In this document: one piece after another, positions 35,121 to 45,535 of the stretch
How the letters are laid out: every line of letters begins with the position of its first letter
Numbering within the stretch: position 1 is the stretch's first letter
Source: Tetraselmis striata
Taxonomy: Eukaryota; Chlorophyta; Chlorodendrophyceae; Chlorodendrales; Chlorodendraceae
Reading direction: 5' to 3'
Assembly: GCA_006384855.1 (NCBI GenBank)
Contig: VCJN01001928.1
Location: 1 to 64,000 of the forward strand
Length of the DNA: 64,000 bases
Program-made: the position numbers and the translations under genes
Notes under the pieces: generated by a model
Seen by the model: the letters and a program-made list of their open reading frames with translations, nothing else
What the model was told of the DNA's origin: nothing
The model's database searches: none

Positions 35121-35954
35121 TCACAACACATCCGGAAATTCATCACAAAGAATTTTACGAACAGCCTCCTCATGCTCAGGTAGCATTGCATCATCCAAAT
35201 GCAGATTAGGGTCATCCTTAATCACACTTATTTGGACAGAATAGAACTCAGCCACACGGGGCTTTGCTTTTCCTCCCCTCGCCGTTTTCCGCATTAATGT
35301 TATCAATTTAATTGCAGAAACCGAACTACATGCGGGTCGGCGTTCTATTGTTTCAAACTGGATTTGTACAGATACTTGCGCTTCATCAAGCCAAGTTAAT
35401 CCTAATACAACATCAACCACATTGAGCTCTCGAAGAACATAAAATACTCGGTTCTCAAAACAGTGTCCTGCTGTATTAAATGTAATGGTAACGATCTGTG
35501 TACAACTCACACGTTGACCATTAGCAAGACGAACCGGAATTTTCTTCTGAAGTTTCTCAATTTGAATATTATTTTTACGGACAAAGTCCTCAGAAATAAA
35601 ATTCAGCGATGCCGCATTATCTACCAATGCATCTACATGAGCACCAGTATTTAAGCTGATTTCAACCTTTAATAGTGGCCCGGGATCGTCCCATTTACTT
35701 AATGAAGCCACAGTAGCTGGTTGTGATACATTATCAACATTATCAGCCGACACATTAACGGTTTCTGAGTCAAAAATTTTTTGGTTGACATTTTCTGACC
35801 ACGTTAAAATCCTGAGTGTCCGCAGACACCTCCCCATCAACATTAGGTGAGCAGGATTCATCCATAATATCATCAGGTATACTACATTCATTGTCCACCA
35901 GCCATATACGAATGGGCCACGGCGTAGGGCGGACATCAATATGGACTGTAGCAT
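35121..35954 (-). pseudogene. Gypsy aspartic protease and start of RT
   Basis: The frame contains LVDNAASLNFIS, in the position of the retropepsin D-S/T-G-A motif, here Asp-Asn-Ala-Ala (about 35605-35622). It also has VVLGLTWLDE, equivalent to the conserved flap-distal GLDWL motif. The C-terminal end (HEEAVRKILCDEFPDVL) is the usual lead-in to a gypsy RT. Protease releases the mature proteins from the polyprotein. Loss of the active-site Gly and Ser/Thr probably inactivates it unless this family uses a variant site. A stop then interrupts the frame. Confidence 0.75.
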
Positions 35955-36009
35955 TATCTGGTGATAAACGGGTAAACATAGGCGTTCTAGCCGGGAACTC
36001 TTGGATTAG

Positions 36010-36300
36010 TTTCTAATGCTTTGTAATAGCATCAAACCTATCCCAAGCCGGTAGTATAAAAACACCCAGAGTATCATTACGATTAGCTTTACGACACTGT
36101 CCAAAGTGTGCAGCAGCAATTTGTTCTACTCTGTTCCATGGTGGATGTATATATACTCGTTCACCAGCTAAGTCCCGTTCTAAAACTGATTCGTTGACCA
36201 ACAAAATGGCAGATCCTTATGGGTATTCAATCCCTCATAAATCTGCACATCCCTCTAAAGTAAACATATACTTATCATAGAGGGGGTCAAAGATACGATC
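36010..36300 (-). pseudogene. Dam-like methyltransferase module in gypsy polyprotein
   Basis: The minus-strand reading runs RLVDRIFDP, TLEGCAD, two stops, then VYIHPPWNRVEQ (HPPW at 36136-36147) and VFILPAWDRFDA. This order (an acidic CAD-type motif, then a (N/D/H)PPW motif, then a hydrophobic strand ending in P-W) matches the Dam-like adenine methyltransferase-type domain found in DIRS-like and some algal retroelements. Here His replaces the usual Asn/Asp of motif IV. At least two stops upstream and one downstream show decay. Activity as a methyltransferase is not established for these modules. Confidence 0.55.
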
Positions 36301-36899
36301 CACCAGTCTCCAGGTAACACCAGTATGTGTACTAGAAGTCTGGACATATTTACGACGGATATAGCTTTTACTCGACGACGACCCGACAATTTTCGAGCTG
36401 CTGTAACGAGTATGCTTTTCGTATCTATATCAGATGCTTTACTACCAGTACACGTATCAGTAGGTGCATCTACAGGGGCACGAGTAGAATCTGACGGTAC
36501 ATCATCATAATCTAAAGTGCGTAAAGTGCGTACTGACCTTGGATGTGCCGAGGCAACTTGCCGAGGGAGCGGTCGCCAGTGAAAAGACCATAACAAAGGT
36601 CGTCGATCAGCGCGTCGACACGTCGACTCCTCCGCGCCTCTCCTCGGTTAGCAAACATGCGATGCGCCGAGCTCCGCTGCTCCGGATGACAAAGGCCCGC
36701 CGTACACTCGACGGTCGTCGGCTCGATGCTCAGCTCCTGCCGAGCGATCGCCAGTATTTCGTAATATTCTTGGCGCGTACTCGGCAGAAGTCGCGGTTGC
36801 TCCAGCACGCCATGCGATCACCACCTGCAGGCTATAGATGCAGATGCAGATGCAGATGCATATGAGTCTATAGATGCATCCATTCATATGCATATGAGT
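36205..36899 (-). other. Gypsy segment between ORF1 and the Dam-like module
   Basis: It contains tandem repeats (TGCAGA)n at about 36836-36860 and two to three copies of a ~40-bp unit (CATATGAGTCTATAGATGCA) at about 36855-36945, overlapping the ORF1 end. An open frame at 36512-36808 (STRQEYYEILAIARQE) may be a gag remnant. No domain is recognised. Confidence 0.45.
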
Positions 36900-37820
36900 C
36901 TATAGATGCATCCATTCATATGCATATGCGTCTATAAATGCAGTCTTCTCGTTGAAGGTCATGTATACTTGAGCCGATATACGAACGGCTATGACGAACT
37001 CGGTCGCAGTAGCAGGTAGTCGTTCTTTCAGCTTCATACAGTAGAACTCGGTCGCTATGTCGAAAGCCATGTAGTCGTCGACGACCTCCCACAAAGGTGA
37101 CTCGTCGAAGCCAAAACGGAACGGTACAGTAACATATACGCCCGTGTAGCTCTTGTTGGTCCATATACCAGAAGTCGACACGGCCTTATACACGTTCGAC
37201 CATTTATCGACGACTGCCGAGTGTATAACTTGCGCTGCGACATAGGGAACGGCACGACACCATTTACCCCGCAGGTGCGCAGCTATCTCGGTAGTATATG
37301 ACGGGCGACCATTGCCAGGTTCGACAGTGATTCGATCAGGGAAACGAGGACCATTATCAGCAGGCGGGTCGACCGCTACTTGAGATCCAACAAACTGTAT
37401 CAGATTTTCATTAACTAGCTGCTTAGCACGGTAACGCCAACGAGTGTCATTCTTCAGCTCATAAAAGTTCACTCGAGCCTCGTACAGAAAGCAGTCCGTT
37501 CCCTCGATAGTCACACAGTCGAACAGCTTCAGGTCAGCCGGATTCATCGTGATCCCGGTTTCAGTTTGCAGCATACGTACTGCTAGTTCGCGGACTGACA
37601 GGTCGATAAGTGTCGAGGTTCCACAGGGCAGAAAAGCGGTATTATTATGATTCGGTTCAACAGTCATCATAATGTCACGCGGCTCAGCACCAGCTCCAAT
37701 GCCTGAAGTAACAATCACAGATGCTGTGACACCGCAGTCGAAAGGTAGCTTAGTATCTGCGTCCCGCTCTCGAGCCGCCAGTTGTGCGCGCGAAAACTTG
37801 CGCCTCATCACGTCACTCAT
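36900..37820 (-). CDS. Gypsy ORF1, gag position, unknown protein
   Basis: This is the first ORF after the PBS, with ATG at 37818-37820, about 306 residues and no frame breaks. Position suggests a gag-type structural protein, but I see no CCHC knuckle or other gag signature. Residues around ELAVRMLQTETGI, followed by hydrophobic strands (KLFDC, CFLYEARV), recall the shape of a Nudix domain. The catalytic glutamates of a true Nudix box are largely missing. Trp and Tyr are frequent in the C-terminal half (GIWTNKSYTGVYVTV). The intact frame contrasts with the broken pol. Its function is unknown. Confidence 0.6.
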   Translation of the reverse strand: MSDVMRRKFSRAQLAARERDADTKLPFDCGVTASVIVTSGIGAGAEPRDIMMTVEPNHNNTAFLPCGTSTLIDLSVRELAVRMLQTETGITMNPADLKLFDCVTIEGTDCFLYEARVNFYELKNDTRWRYRAKQLVNENLIQFVGSQVAVDPPADNGPRFPDRITVEPGNGRPSYTTEIAAHLRGKWCRAVPYVAAQVIHSAVVDKWSNVYKAVSTSGIWTNKSYTGVYVTVPFRFGFDESPLWEVVDDYMAFDIATEFYCMKLKERLPATATEFVIAVRISAQVYMTFNEKTAFIDAYAYEWMHL

Positions 37821-37875
37821 TATACAACAAACGAGGAGTACTTGCAGTGGAAGACTTGAAGATTCTGGAGCTAAC

Positions 37876-37891
37876 ACTCGCTCCGAAACCA
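37876..37891 (-). other. Gypsy primer binding site
   Basis: One base after the 5' LTR the minus strand reads TGGTTTCGGAGCGAG. It starts with TGG, as expected for pairing to a tRNA 3' CCA end. The donor tRNA would end CTCCGAAACCA; I cannot assign it without a tRNA set. Confidence 0.7.
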
Positions 37892-38172
37892 GTGCGACAG
37901 TCTCAGCCGGATAGAGACTGCAAGGACAAAACAAAGGTGGGTGTGCAGTGGTGGTGCAAAGGCGAGAGGCTACAGTGTTTTTGGAATACAGTAATTGGTT
38001 ACAAGGTTGTCACCACCCGCCGCTATATATACTATCGTTGGTGCCGGCACTGGTCGCTAGACCATGCCGACCTATAGCAGCACGCTCACTGCGAAGAGCG
38101 TCACCTTGGAGAGACGAATGGGAGGCCTAACGTCAGCCTAGTCATAGTATGGCATTGTATGTTATATACATA

Positions 38173-39103
38173 TTCCCCTACCTCTTGGGTTGAGCGGAGG
38201 AAAAGGAGAGCCGCGTCCGAAATCGCCTGGAATACGTGAGAATCGATACCGGTTACAATACGGTTTTATCACGGATTTTTAGGCGTCCGTCCTCCGTCCT
38301 CCGTCCGTCCGTCCTCCTGTGCTGCGTCTTCGCGTATGAACCGTCATACGTTCGATCTGTGCTCGTTTGATTTCTAGGCACACCTCCGACGACGGCAAGA
38401 TTCTGAATGGATGCGCGTGTATTCTAGCTCAGGCACGTCATGTATTCGTCTAAAACGCCAAAATAACGCGGTACCGCAGCGCGTTTTTATTGCTGAATCA
38501 GCATTCGAGACTATATTCAGCGACTATTCCTTACCTACACACGGTAGTCCAAGTATGGTGCTGTAAAAAGGGGTCGCCGCGGTGCGGGGGCAGTCCGCCG
38601 ACCGGGGGCCCGGCGTCCGTCGACGGACGGGCGACGGTCGAACGGCGGCGTCCGGCGTCCGGTGCCGGTACAGGCGGCGGGCGTGGCGATTCGCGCCGTG
38701 CCCGCCCCGTAGACATGACGACCGGCCCGACCTGCGCGGCCTCGTGCGGGATGCGGGCCGCCTGTAGGCGGCTTGTACTGTATTGCTGATCTTGCAGTGC
38801 TGTTTTTTTTTTTTTTTTTTTTGGGTTGGGTACCGGCCTTTTTGTAATGCACACCAGTGGTCAGCGGCCCGCTTTTACGCGGCTTGCAGATTTAATCTGT
38901 TTTACAAAATAATACGTCTCTTTTGAAAAATAAATTACTGACAAATCTAACGCTAAAAGCATTATTACCCGGAAAAAACAGTAGTATTACAAGATCAACA
39001 CTGCAAGCCGGCTAAAAGCGGCCCGCATCCCGCACGGCCGCACCACGCTCAACCCAAGAGGTAGGGGCACCTCCACAGATCCCCGGCGCGAAGCGCCGCT
39101 TAG
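38173..39103 (+). mobile_element. Non-autonomous Helitron-like insertion in the gypsy 5' LTR
   Basis: The LTR alignment fixes its ends exactly: it lies between A (38172) and T (39104) with no target duplication. It begins TTCCCCTACC. A perfect 22-bp inverted repeat lies near the 5' end (38175-38196) and 36 bp inside the 3' end (39046-39067), so the repeats are asymmetric. A 6-bp-stem hairpin CGGCGC-GAA-GCGCCG (39084-39098) precedes the final CTTAG. A/T insertion without duplication, a 3' hairpin and asymmetric inverted repeats fit Helitron2/Helentron-type elements. The 3' end CTTAG differs from the canonical CTRR. It has no coding sequence and contains fragments of the non-LTR 3' tail. Confidence 0.65.
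38744..38855 (+). repeat. 3'-tail fragment of the non-LTR family
   Basis: It resembles 9343-9422, including GTGCGGGATGCGGGCCGC and CCTTTTTGTAATGCACACCAGT, with a 22-bp T-run in between. An inverted partial copy lies at 38997-39036. Confidence 0.65.
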
Positions 39104-39254
39104 TAACAATACTGGCAGATAATCATCAGCAGCCTCGGGTATGGAATATCCCCCGAGGTACAGCACTAGTGCGCGCGGCACGCGCACACTAGTATTGGTA
39201 TTATGCCAAAGGTAGCTCAGTACTAGTTACAAGACATTGTAACTGTCACAAAGC

Positions 39255-41097
39255 CGGCCCACCTACAGTTGCTGTCCGCATTCAATGCGCCCTTGGTAGA
39301 GCCGGGCTTGAGCCCATACTGCGCAGGGGTGCAGCCCCCGAGTCAGCGGGTGGGTCCATATGGTCACCTGCTAGGGAATCGTCTAGGGTATGTGGTAGGG
39401 CTGGCAATCAATACGCTCCCATATTCTGCTATTGGGCTGCGCCTAGCGGGCCCCTAAGCGGGGAACATTCGCCCGCGCGGGGCCAGTACATCGCCTTTTT
39501 ATCGGGATGCGGGTCGCGCGGTAAGCCACTGTACTAGGGTTTGTAGGAAAGCCTGAAAAATACTTGCATCGCCCCCCCCCCCCCCCCCTACCCCCCTCGG
39601 TTATATTCCCACCGAGGGGCCTGGCAGGGTTCGAACGTGCGCAGAGCGGAATCACGAGCGTAACAAGCAGCCCCCCCCCCTCTCCGCCACCTATCACATC
39701 TCAAGCCGTCGATGAATATTCTTAGTTAATTATATCATAAAAAGCGCCACTGTACCACTCGGCGGTCGGCGCCGCCGGTGCTGACGTGGCGATATGGACA
39801 GTTACGTACATGTCAAGACTTACGAGGGGGACTGTACCATGCATGGACTGCATGAAGCCCCGTTGCGTGCACTCCATCTATGCCCCGTCGAAAATGAAGC
39901 CTCCCAAAGTGCTGAATTCAGGCGGCAAGCTTGTCGATGGGCCGTGACTGAGAAACAGACTTGCATGTCAGTCGACTGTGATGTTTGTATTACTGAGCAT
40001 AATTTGACATGTGTGGTGTGCTGACTGATTGCATATTTATTGTATGGTTGTAGGGAGTACGTTGTCCAACAGTTTGCGGAGGCCTCGGAGAACGACAACT
40101 TCATGTGTAGTGGCATGCAGCCATTTGATGCAGACCACCCTTTCTATGGCCTCAAGGTCGCTAGAATTTCTATCTGAATTGTAGCCACCACTGATGAGTT
40201 TGAGTATTTTATTCACCAAGCCGAGACAACGGCATGGTTTGATGCCTCTATATAGTGTGCTTACTGTGCCGGCACATATCATAAGCCCGGCATTATAGAC
40301 GAGGCCTGACCATGCAGTGGAGAATTGTGTTGCATGTCTGTACAATGTGTACAAGCAGGGAAGCCAAGCCGCTCTTACTGCGGGTGCTCGACAATGCCGG
40401 AGCAGAGAAACATGCGAAGCAAAGCAACAAGGAGGCCATGCGCGCGGAGAGGGCAGCAGCAGCTCAGCTGAAGCTCAACAACATCTCAACAACAGCCGGC
40501 AAGCGAGCAGACGCGGCGCACGAGGGCACCCGTGAGGCGCAACACAGCCAGGCGCAGTGTCAAAGAGCATATGCGAGAGTGAGGCGGGAAGCATGCATCC
40601 ATCATTAGACAACCATGGAGTGGTAGGCTTCGGCCGGGATGACAAGGTGTTAACAAGGGGCAAGGGGTTAACACTTCCACACTGTAATAATGGGTTTTTC
40701 CTTCATAATTGTCCTCTCTTGTGCATGTAATGGCTGATGCAATAGCTTGCGGGCTTGCCAGCCAATGTGTGCTTGCATGGCATCACCAGCAATGAAATAA
40801 CCGCCCAATTGCATCTTTTGCAATGCTTTTGACAATACTTTATAGTACATGTGGATGCAGCAGGAGAAAAAAAGGTGCTCAAAAAGGGGGGGGCACCTGA
40901 AACGACAAATAAAGTTGTGATGGCCTAAATGGATTGCGGTCGCCTACACGGCCGTCATAGCGATGTTGAGACGCTGCAAGGGTTTCACTGTAGCTAGTCC
41001 TAACTTTGGGGCGAAGAAAAAACAAACGCGGCGCACAGTACCGAAATGTAGTCAGCATCGACATCGTCGCGCACAATGTTCTAATTTATTTAATCTA
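39255..41097. other. No recognised gene
   Basis: It contains a C-run at 39570-39588. An open frame at 40312-40608 has a charged Ala-rich helical composition (KEAMRAERAAAAQLK) but no motif. A piece near 40975 (CAAGGGTTTCACTG...CTAGTCCT) recurs near 51727. Confidence 0.4.
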
Positions 41098-41256
41098 GTG
41101 TATGTTGTTTGTCCACCTGTACGAGATAGCCCTGGCGCGTGTTCGCGCGCACGATTGCGGGGGCCGGTCGGGGCCACCACCTGCCTTCACTTCACGGCGG
41201 ACCGAGCGGTCACTCTCCTTTGCTGTGGCACGCTCCATCGAGCGCACCACTGCAAA
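41098..41256 (+). repeat. Dispersed repeat, copy 1
   Basis: About 160 bp similar to 51155-51314 in the same orientation. Shared words include CTGTACGAGATAGCC, CGGACCGAGCGGTCACTCTC and GGCACGCTCCATCGAGCGCA. The second copy runs directly into a C-run. Flanking words (ATGTTCTAAT) are also shared. Confidence 0.75.
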
Positions 41257-41759
41257 GTCGCGGAAATTTTGCCGCGCAGGGTGCCGGTCTTCCGCCATCG
41301 TACCATGTACGGTGAGCGAAGCCTTTCGCACCCCCCCCCCCCCCTTGGGAGAAACCGGTTAGGGTTTGTGTGGTTGATGGACGCGCGCCGCTTGCGACGT
41401 GCCAACTACTACCCGCGAACGAGCTGCTGATTACTCGCCCAACGCGAGGAGAGGACGAAGCCGCAGCGCTTCCCCATTCAGTGGAACAAGGTCCGAGCCC
41501 TTCAACCAGTGTCGATCAATAGTAACCCATGGCTGCCCCTTCCCGTGTGGGCATAGCTCGATCCGTACTGGCCCCTACTCGGCGCAGGTGTCGCGATGCG
41601 CTTTAAGCCAGCGCCCAGTGGCACATGGCTACTCCCACGCCGCGGCACTCCTACTGTGCCCGCACCCTGGACCCTCACGCCGACGCGGCGAGGGCCAGCA
41701 GACCGACATGGTGCTTTGCTCGCCCCTTCGCGACATCCATCGCGCCAATTCATGTATTC
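41257..41759. other. Flank of the DIRS-like pseudogene
   Basis: It has a C-run at about 41331-41343. The open frame from 41399 is Arg/Ser-rich and without motifs. It may contain the unrecognised 5' part of the DIRS-like element. Confidence 0.35.
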
Positions 41760-43505
41760 CCGACTCCCCCTTTATGAGACATCGCGTCCGTCGTAATCTC
41801 GGCAACTGGCAAGCTGCTGGTGCGAATCGTAGTGTTCTCAACTGAATCTCCATAGGTGTACGCGTTCCTTTCTTGAGCGGGCTTGCCCCACCTTCTTTAC
41901 ATCAGGGGGTGTCAATCGGGGATGCTACTCCTGCCCAACTAGAGTTTGTGGACGGTGAACTGGCTCGCTTCATGGCCATTGGGGCCTGGGAGCGAGGCTA
42001 CTGCGCAAAATAGGTGTCTCGGTTGTTCTTGGTTCCTAAGCATGGAACAAACAAATGGAGGCTCATCATTGACCTTCGCCCCCTGAACCGCTATTGCGAG
42101 ACGCGCGATCTTTCGTTCGAGACGCTTTCGCATTTTCGCAATCTGGCGCGCCTTGGGGACTACATGTTGCAAATGGACCTGCATGATGGGGTTTACGCGG
42201 TTGGAATCGCCTCTGAGGACACGGACTTTTTCACTGTCGATTACCGCGGCACTCTGTACCGACTGGCTGGCCTTCCCATGGGCTGGTCTCTGTCCCCTTA
42301 TTACTTCTGCCAATTCACCAACGTCCTCACTAGGGCATTACATCGTAACCCGTCTGAAGCAGACGGCACACCTATTCCCCGGCGCCGATTTGGCCTACGC
42401 ATGTTACTCTACATTGATGATTTCATGTTTATAGCTCGGACTCGGGCTGAGGCCATCTGGCAACGTTACTACATCGAACGCCACCTCTCGGGATTTGGCA
42501 TGCTGCGCAACCCCAACAAGGGCGTGTGGTAGCCCACCCAGAAGCTCGTGCACTTGGGGTTAGAAATTGACAAATCGGGGTCGCCTACTCTTCGTGCGCC
42601 TGGTGAGAAACTCGTTGGCATTGCTCGCGCGGCCAAACGCCTAATCCAACGAGCAAAGCGCAATCGTCGGGGGCTACCAGCTCGCGAGTTGGCCGCTCTC
42701 GCAGGCAAATGCCAGTTTCTCTACTTAGCCATCGCCCCTGCCCGTTTCTACCTCCGTGAGCTGCATGATGTGCTCAAGGCGCGCGACTCTTGGTTCGGCC
42801 ACGTTAAGCTCACCCGCCAGCTCGAACGCGATCTACAATGGTGGGTGGGCGTGCCCACCCAACACAACGGCCGCCCCAGCATTAACCGCCCCGTCGAAAC
42901 CGGATACCTACACGTTGACAGTTAGTCGTACGGTTGGGGTGCCGTTCTGAACGACCACCATGAGGCTCGGGGTTTTGGTACGACGATGACCGCACTGCGC
43001 ACATTACTATGAAAGAGCTCAAAGCCGTCCGCTTGGTTATTGAGTCCTTCCTCCCCATGCTCCGTAACCATCACATCCGCTTGCACGAGGATAACCAAGC
43101 GTCCAAGCGGTTGTCGGCGCCCTCACCCACCTCACTTCTCGCTCTCCGCGCCTCATGGCTGAGCTACGCAAAACATGGTACCTCATGGACATGCACGGCA
43201 TTACCCTTTCCGTGCGCTACATCCGTTCTGCGGCGAATATCAGGGTTGCCCGCCATAGTCGCGAGGTTGACTGCGACGACTGGCAGTTCAACCCTCGGCT
43301 CGTTCGCGTCGCCCACTGCACCATCGACCGCTTCGCGACGGCTGAAAACGCCCTCCTACCCCGCTACAACGCCCGCTGGCGTGACCCGCGGTGCGAGGGC
43401 GTCGACGCCCTGCGCCTCTCCGCCGACGATGCATGGCGTTGCAAACGTAACTGATGTAACCCTCCATGGAACCTCATCGGCGATTTTGTCTCCATCCATC
43501 GTTGT
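41760..43505 (+). pseudogene. DIRS-like RT-RNase H with Dam-like (NPPW) module, decayed
   Basis: The reading passes through several stops (near 41843, 42011, 42530, 42924 and 43452). RT features are LVPKHGTNKWRLIIDLRPLN, YMLQMDLHDG, AGLPMGWSLSP and the catalytic YIDDF (42410-42424). RNase H begins TGYLHVDS and SYGWGAVLN, with MKELKAVRL (Glu) and LHEDNQA (Asp). An IRSAANIRVARHSRE stretch follows, then IDRFATAENALLPRYN and CNPPWNLIGDF (NPPW at 43458-43469). The last two form a Dam-like adenine methyltransferase-type module at the C terminus of RT-RNase H, as in DIRS-like elements. Homology ends abruptly near 43505. I see no tyrosine recombinase and no split repeats, so the termini are unknown. 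Confidence 0.75.
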
Positions 43506-44135
43506 TCCCTAATGGCCTGACAAAGCTTGGTACCAGCACTGTGAGATTCAGATGTGACGCAAGTGTGCCCTACTGGTGACGAACGACGACATACGGGGAC
43601 GATACGGGACGGACGAGGGACGTGGATTTCATACCGAGTAGCGACGACTATCGCGCGCGACCTGTAAAGTACTATATGAATTTCTCGTTTCGATAATTTC
43701 ATCAAATTGATATGCGCACGCGGGCTCGCGTGTCGCGCGCCGACGCGGAGTACCCGGGCTAAATACAGGCGACTGCACGTACTCGCTGCACATCGCTGCA
43801 CATCGCTGACCCCGCGGTGTGCGGCGATGTGCGGCACGACGGGCGGAGGTGTGGGCGGATGTAGGTGGTACGGTAGGTGGTAGGCGGTAGGTGGTGTTCG
43901 TAGGTGCGCGTTTTAATGCAGCCGCCCTAACTGCTGATGCTTGTGTAACGCCCCCGCACGCGCATGAAGTACGGGGTCGCCTGGCGGTCACCGCCGCTCA
44001 CCGCTGAACCAAGCGCGGACAAGCGCACACTCGCATTTGTGCTCCCTGCCGGTGGTGGGCTACATCCACCCCAACTCTCAACCCCCCCCCCCCCCCCTCC
44101 CCCCCCCCCCCCCCCGCGCGCGCGCGGCAGCAGGC
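43506..44135. other. No gene seen; long C-runs
   Basis: It holds a short GGTAGGTGGTA-type repeat at about 43863-43900 and two long C-runs at about 44082-44115, directly upstream of the next ORF. Confidence 0.5.
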
Positions 44136-45463
44136 ATGCCGGGAGAGGGATGGATATCGGGTGTGTCGAAGAATGGCGTGTACACATGCAAGCACTGCCA
44201 CGGCATCGTGACGGGCAGTAGTGAAAGGACGGCGCGAGAGCGGCACTTCCGGAAATACCCGAACTGTAGCCACTCGTTGAAGCGTGCGGTTAAGTTGCAC
44301 CGCAAGGCCGCCTTATTACAAGCAGCAGCAGCAGGGCGGCAGCAGCAGCAGCAACAGCGGCAGGGGCGGCAGCAGGAGTAGCTGCAGCCGTCGGAAACGG
44401 CCCGCCGGCGCCGGTCTCGGAGGACGATGTGATGGGTGTGGGGGAGGACCCCGTTGGCGAAGACGGTATGGACATCGACGCGCCTGCGTGGCCGCCGGCG
44501 GACGTGGAAGCTGCCGATGAGGGCGTGATACGGAAAGGCGATCCCGGTGACTTCTACATGAAGGTCATCGCCAAGAAGTTCCGGGGAGTATGGCACTACG
44601 GCGTGATAACCGGCGTCGTTACCGAGTGGGTGTTGGAGGACTACGGCGGGGCGACCCGGTGGCGCGCTGTTTTCGAGGACGGTGACATTGTGGACCTTCT
44701 GCGTTCAGAGGTGAGTAGGCCCGGCCTGCGTGCTGGTGGCACCACTCAACTGCGGTTGTATGGAATCACACGCACCCGCCCGGTCGGCGTGGCAGGTTGT
44801 GGAGGCTATGGCGGCTGCCCAGGAGCACCCCCCTGTGGATGCGGACGGGGATGCTCGCTTGGTAGCCGTCCATGAAGGCGATGACTTGTCCAGTGAATCA
44901 CGCACCTTGCCCGGCGTGCGTTCAACACAACCCGGCTGGCGGAGGCCAAGCAGAACACTGGCTGCCATGGCGTGTGCCATGTGCATGTGGTCCTGGGCTA
45001 TGTCAGCATGGTCAACCTCTTCCCCCTCGCGCCGTTCCACCTGTTTTTTTTTGGCTTGGGAAGGGACTTCTGGAGGAAATTTGTCACCGTGCAGGGCCAC
45101 ATTGGATTCCGAGCTATGAAGCAGGAAGACCGGCGCCAGGCTTTAGTCCCGATACCCAGCAACTTTGGACGCGGGTTGCGCCCTTCGTTTGCGGTGTCCA
45201 AGAAGTCGAAAGGTAACCCCCCCCCCCCCCCCCCCCCGGGCGTGGGCGTGGGCGTGGGCGTGACGGCATTCCCCTCCATGACTGCAGGGTCAGGCAAGGT
45301 GACGGTGCAGTCCGGCTGGGTCATGGAGGACTGCTTGCACCACATGGAAACGTTTTCCATTCTTAACGCCGGTCCGCTGTTCGAGCAGGCCCGGGTGAAG
45401 GCGATCATGACCGAGAAGGAGCTGCGTGGTTCGTCACGCGGTGGGGGTTGCAGAATGTGGTGA
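44136..45463 (+). CDS. Unknown transposon-type protein: BED-like zinc finger, Tudor-like domain, frameshift in a CAG tract
   Basis: Exons as modelled: 44136-44709, 44796-45212, 45298-45463. The start gives TCKHCHGIV (CX2C) followed by RHFRKYPNC, a BED-type zinc-finger layout. A GCA/CAG microsatellite (about 44318-44362) shifts the frame; after it the next frame is clean (VSEDDVMGVGEDPVGEDG). A Tudor-like stretch then follows (VIAKKFRGVWHYGVITG ... WRAVFEDGDIVDLL). After a GT-AG intron a second frame change near 44960 precedes FPLAPFHLFFFGLGRDFW. The second intron opens GTAACCCCCC with a C-run. Chromatin-reader plus DNA-binding features suggest a transposon protein, but I do not recognise the family. 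Confidence 0.4.
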
Positions 45464-45535
45464 CGGAGTAAGACGGCCCCGAGCGCAAGGCGCAGGTGGA
45501 CGCGCTCACCAGGGAGGGGAGGACTCGATACCCAG

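Larger units (their letters stand above)
31694..39250 (-). mobile_element. Complete but defective Ty3/gypsy retrotransposon (chromovirus-like)
   Basis: The LTRs are 31694-32120 (427 bp) and 37893-39250 (427 bp interrupted by a 931-bp insertion at 38173-39103). Both begin TGCGACAG and end CTGTCACA on the plus strand and differ at four positions. A 4-bp duplication AAGC flanks the element (31690-31693 and 39251-39254). On the minus strand the order is PBS, unknown ORF1, Dam-like module, protease, RT, RNase H, integrase; RT before integrase defines Ty3/gypsy. The RT and RNase H regions have several stops and frame changes. Confidence 0.9.
37893..39250 (-). repeat. Gypsy 5' LTR, split by an insertion
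   Basis: Part one is 37893-38172 (280 bp) and part two is 39104-39250 (147 bp). Together they align base for base with the intact left LTR. The break falls between A and T. Confidence 0.9.

Noticed and set aside
36900-37820. Calling gypsy ORF1 a Nudix hydrolase
   Set aside because: Only the general helix pattern fits; most catalytic glutamates are absent, so no enzyme name is justified.
39595-39690. Possible tRNA on the minus strand (GTTCGAACCCTGCC)
   Set aside because: The T loop is good, but the acceptor stem and the rest do not fold into a standard tRNA.
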